Assembly (NCBI RefSeq): GCF_022229005.1
Contig: NZ_JAKKFD010000041.1
Span: 1 to 64,000, forward strand
Reading direction: 5' to 3'
From: Micromonospora trifolii
GTDB taxonomy: Bacteria > Actinomycetota > Actinomycetes > Mycobacteriales > Micromonosporaceae
DNA length: 64,000 bases
In this document: positions 40,943-49,611 of the stretch, piece after piece
Numbering within the stretch: position 1 is the stretch's first letter
Layout: the number at the start of each line of letters is the position of its first letter
The notes under the pieces: generated by a model
What the model saw: only the letters and a program-made list of their open reading frames with translations
What the model was told of the DNA's origin: nothing
Databases searched by the model: none
Program-made: the position numbers and the translations under genes

Positions 40943-41542
40943 CTACGACTTCAGGCGCTCGGGATGTCCCCGGTGCTCCGCCCACTCGGGCGCGAGGATC
41001 GACATCACCGTGGTGTCCACCCAGTCGTCGCCGTGGCGTAGGACCTGGCGTAGGACACCCTCGGCGACGAAGCCGGCCTTTTCGTACACCCGGCGGGCCC
41101 GAGGGTTGAAGGCGAACACCTCCAGTGAGATGCGGTGCAGGCCGAGCCGCTCGAAACCGTGGCCGACGACCAGGCGTACCGCCTCGGTGCCCAGGCCACG
41201 GTCGCGGCCGGCGGAGATGAGCAGCGTGCGGAAGTTGCAGTTCCGGTTGACGGGGTCGCAGTCGTTGAGGACCACCTCGCCGACACAGGCCCCGGTGGCG
41301 CGGTCCACGACCGCCAGGTCGAGTCGGTCGGTCTGCGCGTTGCGGCTGCCGTACCAGGAACGCATCCGCTCCTCGTCGGGAGCGTCGTCGGCCGGGCTGC
41401 CGGTCAGCCGGGCCACCTCGGGGTCGGCCACCGCCGCCCGGAAGGTGTCCAGGTCGTCGTCGACGAAGGGACGCAGGATCACTCGTTCACCGGTCAGGGT
41501 GGGTTTGATCGAGAAGTCGGGGGTCGCCTGGTCACTGGACAT
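40943..41542 (-). CDS. RimJ/RimL-type GNAT acetyltransferase
   Basis: A 199-residue N-acetyltransferase like those that modify ribosomal-protein N-termini. The N-terminal LTGERVILRPFVDDDLDTF, the acetyl-CoA loop SAGRDRGLGTEAVRLVVGHGF, and VFAFNPRARRVYEKAGFVAEG are typical. ATG 41542 has no conflicting start. It converges on the EEP gene with 19 bp between. The actual acceptor cannot be told; many family members acetylate small molecules or antibiotics. Confidence 0.83.
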   Translation of the reverse strand: MSSDQATPDFSIKPTLTGERVILRPFVDDDLDTFRAAVADPEVARLTGSPADDAPDEERMRSWYGSRNAQTDRLDLAVVDRATGACVGEVVLNDCDPVNRNCNFRTLLISAGRDRGLGTEAVRLVVGHGFERLGLHRISLEVFAFNPRARRVYEKAGFVAEGVLRQVLRHGDDWVDTTVMSILAPEWAEHRGHPERLKS

Positions 41543-41635
41543 CGACCGATCTTCGGCGCGACCCCGGCGACAGGCAACCGGTTTCCGGGGGCAGGATACG
41601 GAGGTGATCCCGAGCCCGAAGCGATGATCGCCGCC

Positions 41636-42052
41636 CTACTCGGCCCGCCACGCGCCTAGCGTGCGGACCGCGGTCGACGAGACCGCGGCCAGTTCGGGCT
41701 GCACCGGCAGGAACACCGTGGGCACACCCAGCGACTGGTTCATCGCTGCGAGCTGGTACTCAGCCCGGAGGTCGGTGGTGTTACGCGCCCCGCGGACGAT
41801 CACTCCTACGTCCCGGAGACGACAGTAGGTGGCGGTCAACCCGCTCCAGGCCGCAACGGTGACCGAGGTCCACTCGACCGGCAGAACGGCCCGGACAGCG
41901 GCGGCCCGCTCCTCCTCGTCGCTGCCCGGATGCTTGCCGCTGTTGACCGCGACGAGCACGACCACCTCGTCGAAGAGCGCGCGTGCCCGGCTCACCACAT
42001 TCGCATGCCCCGGAGTGAAGGGATCGAAGCTGCCGGGGTAGACGGCTCGCAC
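41636..42052 (-). CDS. Phosphopantetheine adenylyltransferase-like nucleotidyltransferase
   Basis: A 138-residue protein of the CoaD/cytidylyltransferase fold. The nucleotide-binding motif is YPGSFDPFTPGHANVV (T/HxGH) and the ISSTxxR-like motif reads VSSTAVRTL. Middle segments RDVGVIVRGARNTTDLRAEYQLA match CoaD closely. It is about 20 residues shorter at the C-terminus than usual CoaD (about 160), so it may be a paralogue or a divergent enzyme. GTG 42052 is the only start in phase with the motif. It lies 47 bp after the DUF6817-like gene. Confidence 0.75.
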   Translation of the reverse strand: MRAVYPGSFDPFTPGHANVVSRARALFDEVVVLVAVNSGKHPGSDEEERAAAVRAVLPVEWTSVTVAAWSGLTATYCRLRDVGVIVRGARNTTDLRAEYQLAAMNQSLGVPTVFLPVQPELAAVSSTAVRTLGAWRAE

Positions 42053-42099
42053 TCGTACGCGGCCGGGGGGCCGTGCTGTCAGACGTGACCATTCGGGTG

Positions 42100-42633
42100 T
42101 CACTGCCGCAGGACCCGCTGCGCATCGCGGATGACCTGTTCCGAGGCGATCGCGGCCCATGAGGCGAACAGCTCCCGGAAGTAGGCCCCGTGCCGGTCCA
42201 CCATCGCAGGATCGTGCTCGATGACGTCCAGTTCGTTGACGATGCTCAGGTCCACCAGCGACCGAAGTTGAGTCTCACCGGGCGTCCGCACCTGACATGC
42301 GAAACGGTCGAACACCTCGCCGGTCCTTGCCAGCTTTTGCCAGCTGCGTCCACGGTCGCAGGCGCCGTACAGATAGACGAGTTCCTCGGCGTCGGCACCA
42401 ACGAGATCCCGCAGCACGGCACGATCGGGCCGATCAAGCAGGGTGACGTCGAACCCGTCGGTGCCGTAGACGGCGTGGGTGACCCCCGCTGCCTGCACGT
42501 CAAGGGTGCAGCCGAGCAAGGCGAGTCGTTCGCTGACTCGACAGAGGTGGGCGTACAGGTTGCCTCCGGGGTGGGCGATCTGCTCAGCACCATGCCGGCG
42601 GAGCCAGACCCGAACGCCGTCGTCGGTGCTCAT
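42100..42633 (-). CDS. DUF6817-like protein
   Basis: A 177-residue protein with a short helical N-terminus (WLRRHGAEQIAHPGGNLYAHL), then GVTHAVYGTDGFD and LVYLYGACDRGRSW, a pattern resembling the DUF6817 group of HD-like or metal-binding proteins of unknown function (H..GNLYAHL and THAVYG). ATG 42633 was used. It is followed by the PPAT-like gene in the same direction, perhaps an operon. No biochemical role is known. Confidence 0.65.
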   Translation of the reverse strand: MSTDDGVRVWLRRHGAEQIAHPGGNLYAHLCRVSERLALLGCTLDVQAAGVTHAVYGTDGFDVTLLDRPDRAVLRDLVGADAEELVYLYGACDRGRSWQKLARTGEVFDRFACQVRTPGETQLRSLVDLSIVNELDVIEHDPAMVDRHGAYFRELFASWAAIASEQVIRDAQRVLRQ

Positions 42634-42793
42634 GGTCCGACTGTAGGCATCGACGATCGACTCCGATGGCCGCCGGGCGTGGGCAATATGTCACAGCGCC
42701 GTGGGCATACCTGGCGACGCGGCGGCCGCGAGCGTGTCGTCGCGGCCGAAAATGCGGGGGTACGCGGAGCGCCGGTGTCGCAGACTCGCCATC

Positions 42794-43378
42794 ATGCTGG
42801 CATCGGTTCGTAGCGTCGCGGATCTGGCCGCCGCGCAGGCGCAGGGTCATCGGGTCAAGTTCCTGTTTTTCTGGGGGCACCAACCCGAGCGTGACGGGGG
42901 TGTCGGCGCAGGCTGCTTGAGCCAGTGGTGGCCGGCGCCGTTCACCGCGGATGACATGCGGTTCGCCACTGCGGAGCACTACATGATGTGGCGCAAGGCC
43001 ACCCTGTTCGGCGACCGCGCGATGGCGGAACAGATCCTTGCCGCGCCGCATCCCCACGCCGCCAAGGCGCTGGGAGGACGCGTCGCGGGTTTCGATCAGC
43101 GGACCTGGAGCGAACACCGCTTCGCGATCGTGGTGGCCGGCAACCGTGCGAAGTTCGGCCAGCATCGCGCGCTCCGGGCATTTTTGCTGGCTACCGGGCA
43201 GCGAGTCCTGGTGGAGGCCAGCCCGCTGGACCGGATCTGGGGTATCGGACTGGACCGCGACGATCCGGCTGCCGGCGAGCCCGGGTGTTGGCGAGGGCTC
43301 AACCTGCTCGGATTCGCGCTCATGCAGGTGCGTGAGGTGCTCAGGGATCAGGGCCCGCACGATGCGGGTCGAGCGTGA
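42794..43378 (+). CDS. NADAR-family protein (YbiA-like N-glycosidase fold)
   Basis: A 194-residue protein with NADAR motifs: FFWGHQPERDG, SQWWPAPF, the AEHYMMWRKATLFGD core, and the C-terminal VEASPLDRIWGIG. NADAR domains remove ADP-ribose or harmful riboflavin intermediates, and some act in conflict or ADP-ribosylation systems. ATG 42794 is preferred to upstream in-frame starts since it begins the conserved domain. It stands alone between the DUF6817-like and GH43 genes, without a toxin or transferase partner. Confidence 0.83.
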   Translation: MLASVRSVADLAAAQAQGHRVKFLFFWGHQPERDGGVGAGCLSQWWPAPFTADDMRFATAEHYMMWRKATLFGDRAMAEQILAAPHPHAAKALGGRVAGFDQRTWSEHRFAIVVAGNRAKFGQHRALRAFLLATGQRVLVEASPLDRIWGIGLDRDDPAAGEPGCWRGLNLLGFALMQVREVLRDQGPHDAGRA

Positions 43379-43412
43379 CGGGGGTCGCGGGGGAGCGGCC
43401 ATGGTCGATCTC

Positions 43413-43586
43413 TTGACACTGGTCGATGCGATCGCTAACACTTGTCCGCAACGCGAGCTTAACGAACCGAACACATTGTGCCTGTAGCCGCGTGACGCGC
43501 CAGAGGTGTCCTGCGCCGGCACGTCGCCCACTGTCGACCCGCCAAATCCTGGGCCAGGACCCGACTCGTTCCTGTTAACGCTAACA
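43413..43586 (+). promoter_or_regulatory. Promoter and LacI-type operator of the GH43/GH43/GH5 cluster
   Basis: TTGACA at 43413-43418 is followed after 17 bp by TAACAC (43436-43441), overlapped by an operator half-site CGCTAACA. The complete palindromic site TGTTAACGCTAACA lies at 43573-43586, 30 nt before the GH43 start at 43617. The same 15 bases (with the leading C) occur upstream of the GH30 gene. Confidence 0.7.
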
Positions 43587-43616
43587 TAGATGATCTTGCG
43601 GAGAGGGGTCGGGACC

Positions 43617-45062
43617 GTGGTTCCACGGTGTATGACAGCGACATCGCTGTCGGGAGCATCGACCGTCCGTCTACGGGCCCTCCTCGTGCTCTCCACAGTG
43701 GCCGCCGCGGCTGTCGTGGTGATGGCCGACGGGCCGGCGCATGCCGCCCCGCTGCCGACCGGCGCCGTCTCGCTGGAGGCGGTCAACCAGGCCGGACGGT
43801 ACGTGCGGCACTTCGACTATCTCGGTCAACTCGATCCGGTGACCTCCAGCAGTGCCAACCAGACCAAGCTCGATGCCACCTTCACAGTGGTCAACGGCCT
43901 GGCGTCGCCGACCTGCTACTCGTTCCAGACCAAGGCAGGCATGTTCCTGCGCCACCGTGACTACCGACTCCGGATCGACCCGAACACCGGCGACGCGGGT
44001 TTCCGGGCCGACGCCACCTTCTGTGCCGTGGAGGGCTCGGTCAGCGGATCGGTGGCGCTCGTCTCGTACAACTACCCGAGCCGTCGGATCCGGCACCGCG
44101 ACTTCGCGCTCTGGCTCGACGCCTACCAGGACACGGCCGCGTTCCGTGCGGACAGCGCCTTCCGCCTCGTCGCGCCCTGGGCGCCCCGGACCACCAAGGG
44201 CCCGGTGATCCCGGGTCTCTTCGCCGACCCGCACATCACCGTGTTCAACGGCCGTTACTACCTCTACCCGACCACCGACGGCTACGCGAGCTGGGCCGGC
44301 ACCTACTACAAGGCGTTCTCCTCCACCGACCTGGTCAACTGGACCGACCACGGCGTGATCCTCGACCACGGTCCGGACGTGTCCTGGGCGGACAACTCGG
44401 CCTGGGCGCCGGCGGTGGCCAACGCCAACGGCCGCTACTACCTGTACTTCAGCGGTGGCGCGGCCAGCGGCAACACGGCCAAACAGCTGGGCGTGGCGGT
44501 GGCCGACAGCCCCACCGGGCCCTTCCGTGACGCGCTCGGACGACCACTCGTCCGCAGCGACCAGTTCTCCGGCGGGCAGACGATCGACCCCATGGTGTTC
44601 ACCGACGACGATGGGCAGTCCTATCTGTACTGGGGCCAGGGCGTCGCGCGGGCGGTGCGGTTGAACGCCGACATGGTCTCCTTCGACGCGGCGCAGGCGC
44701 GGGTCATCACCCCGTCCGGCTACAACGAGGCGCCGTTCGTGTTCAAGCGCAACGGTCTGTACTACTTCATGTGGTCGGAGAACGACACGCGCAGCGAGGA
44801 CTACCGGGTCGCGTACGCCACCGGCTCCTCACCCCTCGGGCCGTGGACCAGACGCGGTCTGGTGCTGCAGAAGCGCCTCGACGTCGGCATCAAGGGCACC
44901 GGTCACCACTCCGTGCTCCGGGCACCCGGTAGCGACACCTGGTACATCGCCTACCACCGCTTCGCCGTGCCGGTCGGCAACGGCACCAACCGCGAGACCG
45001 CCATCGACCGGATGGAATTCAGCACCGACGGCACCATCCGGCCCGTCGTACCGACGCTGTAG
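43617..45062 (+). CDS. Secreted GH43 arabinofuranosidase/xylosidase with N-terminal AbfB domain
   Basis: A protein of about 481 residues. An export leader runs to about residue 43 (ending GPAHA). An AbfB (CBM42) beta-trefoil spans about 48-185 (YVRHFDY, LRHRDYRL and IRHRDFAL repeats). A five-bladed GH43 catalytic domain spans about 195-480. Catalytic-site motifs are GLFADPHIT (base), IDPMVFTDDDG (pKa modulator) and YNEAPFVF (acid). It would act on arabinose-decorated polymers, with CBM42 binding arabinofuranose side chains. GTG 43617 follows GGAGAGGGG; ATG 43632 is an alternative. It is the first gene of a three-gene run behind a LacI-type operator. Confidence 0.87.
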   Translation: MVPRCMTATSLSGASTVRLRALLVLSTVAAAAVVVMADGPAHAAPLPTGAVSLEAVNQAGRYVRHFDYLGQLDPVTSSSANQTKLDATFTVVNGLASPTCYSFQTKAGMFLRHRDYRLRIDPNTGDAGFRADATFCAVEGSVSGSVALVSYNYPSRRIRHRDFALWLDAYQDTAAFRADSAFRLVAPWAPRTTKGPVIPGLFADPHITVFNGRYYLYPTTDGYASWAGTYYKAFSSTDLVNWTDHGVILDHGPDVSWADNSAWAPAVANANGRYYLYFSGGAASGNTAKQLGVAVADSPTGPFRDALGRPLVRSDQFSGGQTIDPMVFTDDDGQSYLYWGQGVARAVRLNADMVSFDAAQARVITPSGYNEAPFVFKRNGLYYFMWSENDTRSEDYRVAYATGSSPLGPWTRRGLVLQKRLDVGIKGTGHHSVLRAPGSDTWYIAYHRFAVPVGNGTNRETAIDRMEFSTDGTIRPVVPTL

Positions 45063-45098
45063 CTGACTGGTAAGCCCCTGCGCGAAGGAGAGAGACAC

Positions 45099-46538
45099 AT
45101 GTCGAGAGTCCTCGTCCGGCTCTGCGCGGTTGCGGTGGCCGCGAGCCTGCTGTTCACCACCTGGTCGGCGGCTACACCCAGGGAGGCGGCCGCGCTCGAC
45201 CCGACCGTCGGCTACCTGATGGCGCACTTCACCGGCGAGTCGTCCACCGACCAGCAGATCTACCTCGCTCACAGCACCGACGGCCTACGCTGGACCGACC
45301 TCAACAACGGTGGGCTCGTGCTGCGGTCCACCGTCGGCACCCGCGGCGTCCGCGACCCCGCCCTGGTCCGCTCGCCGGCCGGCGACCGGTACTGGATCAT
45401 CGCCACCGACCTGTGCATCGGCTGCGGCCAGGACTGGTCGGCCGCGATCAACAACGGCAGCCGCAACCTCGTCGTGTGGGAGTCCACCGACCTGGTCACC
45501 TGGTCGGCGCCGTGGCTGCTGAACGTCGCCGGCGCGATCCCGGACGGACGCAACGCCTGGGCTCCGGAGGCGATCTGGAACCCGGCCACCGGCGACTACG
45601 TCCTCTACTGGGCGACGAACGTCCCGCTCAACGGCGCGACCAAGCACCGCATCTACTACGCGCGCACGGCGAACTTCCGCAGCGTCACCACCCCGCAGGT
45701 CTTCGTCAACCGGCCGGGAAACCAGGAGATCATCGACACCCAGATCGTCGAGGTGCCGGCCGGAGTCGGTGCCTACCGCTACGTCCGGGCCTCCCGGGAC
45801 GGCCAGATCGCCATCGAAGGCAGCAACTCCATCCTCGGCACCTGGACCAGCCTCGGAAACCTCTCCAGCATCGGGCTGACCGGAGCGCAGGTCGAGGGCC
45901 CGATGTGGATGAAGTACAACAACCGCAACGAGTGGGTCCTCTACCTCGACCAGTACTCCAGCGGACGCGGGTACCTGCCGGTCCTGACCACCGACCCGTC
46001 GAGCCCGGGCAGCTACCGGCTCCCGGCGTCCGGCTCGTACGCCATGGGTGGCACCAAGAAACGGCACGGTTCGATCCTCAACCTGACCGCTGCCGAACAG
46101 AACCGGGTGCTCGCCCGCTGGCCCGTCACAGCTGTCAACCGGATCCAGTCGTACAACTTCCAGGACCGGTACGTGCGGCACTACGACTACGACGTCCGCA
46201 TCGACCCGAATGTCAGCCCCGCCCAGGACGGCCAGTGGCGGGTGGTGCCCGGCCTGGTCGGCTCCGGCACCGTCTCCATCCAGTCGGTCAACTACCCGGG
46301 CCACTACCTGCGCCACTACGGATACGACTTCCGGCTGGAAGCCAACGACGGCACCGCCACCTACGCGGCCGACGCCACCTTCCGGCAGGTCGCCGGCCTC
46401 GCCAACTCCTCGTGGACGTCGTTCCAGTCCTACAGCCACCCCGACCGCTACCTCCGGCACTACGCCTACCTGCTCCGACTCGACCCGGTGTCCGACGCGC
46501 AGAGCCGTGCCGACGCCACCTTCCGCGTGACCAGCTGA
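45099..46538 (+). CDS. Secreted GH43-like hydrolase with C-terminal AbfB domain
   Basis: A 479-residue exported protein with a leader (about 1-32), a GH43-like five-bladed domain (about 38-335; VRDPALVRS, WAPEAIWNPATGDYVLYW, QVEGPMWMKY) and a C-terminal AbfB/CBM42 module (about 345-478; YVRHYDYDVRI, YLRHYGYDFRL and YLRHYAYLLRL). Domain order is the reverse of its neighbour. ATG 45099 follows GAAGGAGAG. It is probably co-transcribed with the flanking GH43 and GH5 genes for arabinoxylan or arabinan breakdown. Confidence 0.87.
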   Translation: MSRVLVRLCAVAVAASLLFTTWSAATPREAAALDPTVGYLMAHFTGESSTDQQIYLAHSTDGLRWTDLNNGGLVLRSTVGTRGVRDPALVRSPAGDRYWIIATDLCIGCGQDWSAAINNGSRNLVVWESTDLVTWSAPWLLNVAGAIPDGRNAWAPEAIWNPATGDYVLYWATNVPLNGATKHRIYYARTANFRSVTTPQVFVNRPGNQEIIDTQIVEVPAGVGAYRYVRASRDGQIAIEGSNSILGTWTSLGNLSSIGLTGAQVEGPMWMKYNNRNEWVLYLDQYSSGRGYLPVLTTDPSSPGSYRLPASGSYAMGGTKKRHGSILNLTAAEQNRVLARWPVTAVNRIQSYNFQDRYVRHYDYDVRIDPNVSPAQDGQWRVVPGLVGSGTVSIQSVNYPGHYLRHYGYDFRLEANDGTATYAADATFRQVAGLANSSWTSFQSYSHPDRYLRHYAYLLRLDPVSDAQSRADATFRVTS

Positions 46539-46567
46539 ACCTGGTCCCTCTTCAAGGAGTTCCGACT

Positions 46568-48043
46568 GTGGCACTACATCGACGGGTGCTCTGCGCCCTG
46601 GTGGCCGCGCTGACGGCGATGGTTGGCATCGTCGCCGTCGCGTCGTCGCCAGCCATCGCCGCCACCAACCAGTTCCGCGGCATGAACTGGGCAATGCTGG
46701 GTGACAACTTCAAGACCAGCCCGCTCGTCGTGCAGGGCCTGAGCATGTCCGACAGCAACGCAACCGTGCGGGCCAAGGCCAACGCCCTCTACGACGACAT
46801 GGCGTCCACCATGGGGGTCAACACCATCCGGCTGCCCATCAACACCCACACGGTGGGGACGGCCTGGTGGGAGGCGTACCGAGGTGCCATCGATGCGGCC
46901 ACCGCCCGCGGCTTCAAGGTCATCCTCGCCTACTGGGAGGACGGGGCCGCCTCCGGCGGCAGGATCACGAACCTCGCCGCGTGGAACGCGATGTGGTCCA
47001 CGGTGACCAACACGTACGGCACGAACACCAACGTCTACTTCGAGCCGATGAACGAGCCCCACGGCTACAGCTCGGCCGAGTGGCGCAACGTCGCTGCCAA
47101 CTGGCTCACCTACCACTACTCGGCGGTGCCCGGCCGGGTGCTGATCGGCGGCACCGGCTTCAGCCAGGACCTGCGCGACATCTGCAACGACAGCCGCTTC
47201 AACGCGACGCTGCTGTCCTTCCACTACTACGCCTTCTTCTACGGCGCGATGACCTACGACGCCTTCCGCAGCCACATCCAGGCCCGCCTCGGCAACTGCG
47301 CCTCCCGCGCGGTCGCCACCGAGTTCGGCGCACCCATGAACGACGGCCGCAACTACGCCGACGCGGGCAGCACCGACAACTTCGTGCGCTACATCCGCGC
47401 CATGGCCCAGGTCATGCGCGACAACCAGATGGGCGGCACCTACTGGCCCGCCCTCGGCGGCAAGACCGGCACCATCGGCTACGACTGGTACTCGATGTTC
47501 GCCCTCAGCGGCAGCGGCACCGACCTCAACCTGACCGTCCGCAACACCTCCGGCGCGGACCGGATCCGGTACGCGTGGGGCGACACCGTCGGCGATGGCC
47601 CGACCACGCCCCCGCCGTCGACTGGAACGTTCTACCGGATCGATGTGCGGCACAGCGGCAAGGCCATGGACGTCCAGCAGCCGAACACCGACAACGGTGC
47701 GCGCGTCGGCCAGTACACGTACGGCGGTGGCGCGTGGCAGCAGTGGCAGTTCCAGGACGCCGGCAGCGGCTTCTGGCGCATCATCAGCCGGCAGAGCGGC
47801 AAGTGCCTCGACGTCGTGAGCGCATCGACCGCCGACGGCGCCGAACTCGTCCAGTACACCTGCGGCAGCGGCACGAACCAGCAGTTCCAGATGGTTTCCA
47901 ACGGCGGCTACTTCCAGCTCCGGGCACGACACAGCAACAAGTGCGTGGACGTGCCGGCCGCATCGACCGCGGACGGGGTGGTCCTCAAGCAGTACTCGTG
48001 CAACAGCGGCACCAACCAGCAGTGGTCGCGCACCACCGTCTGA
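46568..48043 (+). CDS. Secreted GH5 endoglycanase with CBM13
   Basis: A 491-residue protein with a Sec leader (about 1-34), a GH5 catalytic domain (about 36-350; acid/base Glu in FEPMNEPHGY, nucleophile Glu in ATEFGAP), a short TTPPPST linker and a ricin-type CBM13 trefoil (about 360-490) with QW-type repeats. GH5 enzymes cleave cellulose, mannan or related beta-glycans. GTG 46568 follows AAGGAG. It ends the three-gene cluster, and a strong terminator follows at 48088. Confidence 0.87.
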   Translation: MALHRRVLCALVAALTAMVGIVAVASSPAIAATNQFRGMNWAMLGDNFKTSPLVVQGLSMSDSNATVRAKANALYDDMASTMGVNTIRLPINTHTVGTAWWEAYRGAIDAATARGFKVILAYWEDGAASGGRITNLAAWNAMWSTVTNTYGTNTNVYFEPMNEPHGYSSAEWRNVAANWLTYHYSAVPGRVLIGGTGFSQDLRDICNDSRFNATLLSFHYYAFFYGAMTYDAFRSHIQARLGNCASRAVATEFGAPMNDGRNYADAGSTDNFVRYIRAMAQVMRDNQMGGTYWPALGGKTGTIGYDWYSMFALSGSGTDLNLTVRNTSGADRIRYAWGDTVGDGPTTPPPSTGTFYRIDVRHSGKAMDVQQPNTDNGARVGQYTYGGGAWQQWQFQDAGSGFWRIISRQSGKCLDVVSASTADGAELVQYTCGSGTNQQFQMVSNGGYFQLRARHSNKCVDVPAASTADGVVLKQYSCNSGTNQQWSRTTV

Positions 48044-48087
48044 CTGTCGTTCCGACGTAACGACCGGTTCACTGTTGCCTTCCCGAG

Positions 48088-48131
48088 CCGGACAACGACG
48101 GGTTGCCTTTCAGCAATCCGTCGTTGTCCGG
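48088..48131 (+). terminator. Strong terminator after the glycoside hydrolase cluster
   Basis: A perfect 14-bp stem (CCGGACAACGACGG and its complement) is extended by five more pairs (GTTGC/GCAAT, one wobble) around a CTTTCA loop. It starts 45 bp past the GH5 stop. The rest of the gene-free stretch 48044-48421 shows nothing recognisable. Confidence 0.85.
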
Positions 48132-48421
48132 TGGACGCACCACGTCAACTCCAGCCCGGTCGTCCGGGCCTACGCCGTCTGGGGCTTTACCCACCGCGCG
48201 TGTCGTTCACCTACTTGGGTGGCGAGTCGGTGATCGGCTGAGCCTGTCACCTGCGGTGGTGGTCAACGGGCAGCAGGTAACGACTGTCCCGCTTCAGCGG
48301 GGGAGCAATCAGCTGGGCCTGGCATTGCGCTACCGTCAAGGCGCGCGCCTCGGCGTCGATCAGTCCGCGTCCGCCGGCCGTCGACGGCGCGCAGGACCCC
48401 ACCACATTCAAGGAGAACCCG

Positions 48422-48649
48422 ATGCCGGAGCCTGAGCCCGCCCAAGACGACCCTGCGGTGGCTGCCGACACCTCACCAGCGGCTGAGACCGATTCCGAGA
48501 CCGACGCGCCGGCCGTTCCCACGAATCGGGCTGCCCGACGCGCGAAGGGCAAGGTCGCCTCGCCTCAGCCGCATGGAAAGGGTCAGCACCTCGGCGGCCG
48601 CGGCTCGGTCCAGAGCCCTCGCCAGTATGGCAACCGCCGTAGCGGTTGA
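48422..48649 (+). CDS. Small basic-tailed protein of unknown function
   Basis: A 75-residue open frame at ATG 48422, with AAGGAG 9 nt upstream. The N-terminal half is acidic and rich in Pro, Ala and Asp. The C-terminal half is basic (NRAARRAKGK, then GKGQHLGGRGS and YGNRRSG). It could be nucleic-acid-binding and partly disordered. The good start and contrasting halves suggest a real gene, but no family is recognised. The following 248 bp (48650-48897) show nothing further. Confidence 0.6.
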   Translation: MPEPEPAQDDPAVAADTSPAAETDSETDAPAVPTNRAARRAKGKVASPQPHGKGQHLGGRGSVQSPRQYGNRRSG

Positions 48650-48897
48650 TCAGCAGATCCCACTGCGGCGCTCGCGCTCTCGACCCGGCCGGCCCGGAAC
48701 TCTGGCGCCGGTCCAGCACGGGTGTCGCTCGTGGTGCGGCGTGAGCCGACCGTGCACAGTGGAATGCGGAAGCCGGCGTACGTCGGCTTTGTCGTCGACC
48801 ACAGGTACGGTTTCGGTGCTCGACACGTACGGGCATCGGCGGCACGTCGTCGGGCGGCAGCGGCCCGCCCGATGGCGACGCACGGTGGGAGGGAGCG

Positions 48898-49611
48898 ATG
48901 GTGGCGCAGCGGAGAGCATTGGTGGTTCGGGGCGGTTGGGAGGGGCACCAGCCGGTCAAGGCGACGGAGTTGTTCCTCCCCTTCCTCGAACGTAGCGGCT
49001 ACGCCGTGCGGGTCGAGGAGTCGACAGAGATCTACGCGGACGCCGCCGAGATGGCCGGGACCGACCTCGTCGTGCAGTGCATGACGATGTCGCAGATCAC
49101 CGCGGACCAGGTGGCCGGCCTCAGCGCCGCGGTCATCGCCGGCACGGGCTTCACCGGCTGGCACGGCGGCATCGTTGACTCGTTCCGCGCGTCATCCGAA
49201 TACCTGCAGCTGGTGGGCGGCCAGTTCGCGACCCACCCGGGCCGGGAGCCCTGTGAGCGTCGTGGTGGCCCCGAGGACAACTTCCTACCGCACACGGTGC
49301 GCATCACCGACCTCGGCCGGGAGCACCCGATCACCGCGGGCATCGAGGATTTCGACCTGGTCACCGAGCAGTACTGGGTGCTGCACGATGACCTGATCGA
49401 CGTGCTGGCCGTGACCACCCACCCGACGCAGGCGTGGCATCCGTGGCACCGGCCGGTCACCTCGCCGGCGATCTGGACCCGCCTGTGGGGTGCCGGGCGT
49501 GTCGTCGTGACGACCCCGGGCCACAGCCTCGACGTGCTGGAGCACGCGGATGTCCGTACCGTCATCGAGAGGGGAATGGTGTGGGCGACCCGCACCGCGT
49601 CGGCGTCGTAG
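48898..49611 (+). CDS. ThuA-domain protein
   Basis: A 237-residue protein of the ThuA (glutamine amidotransferase-like) fold: ALVVRGGWEGHQPVKATEL near the N-terminus, GLSAAVIAGTGFTGWHGG in the centre, and EQYWVLHDDLIDVLAV. ThuA-like proteins occur with sugar dehydrogenases in trehalose and other sugar pathways. ATG 48898 (or GTG 48901) follows GGAGGGAG. The Gfo/Idh/MocA gene starts 31 bp before its stop, so the pair is coupled and probably acts on one sugar. Confidence 0.85.
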   Translation: MVAQRRALVVRGGWEGHQPVKATELFLPFLERSGYAVRVEESTEIYADAAEMAGTDLVVQCMTMSQITADQVAGLSAAVIAGTGFTGWHGGIVDSFRASSEYLQLVGGQFATHPGREPCERRGGPEDNFLPHTVRITDLGREHPITAGIEDFDLVTEQYWVLHDDLIDVLAVTTHPTQAWHPWHRPVTSPAIWTRLWGAGRVVVTTPGHSLDVLEHADVRTVIERGMVWATRTASAS

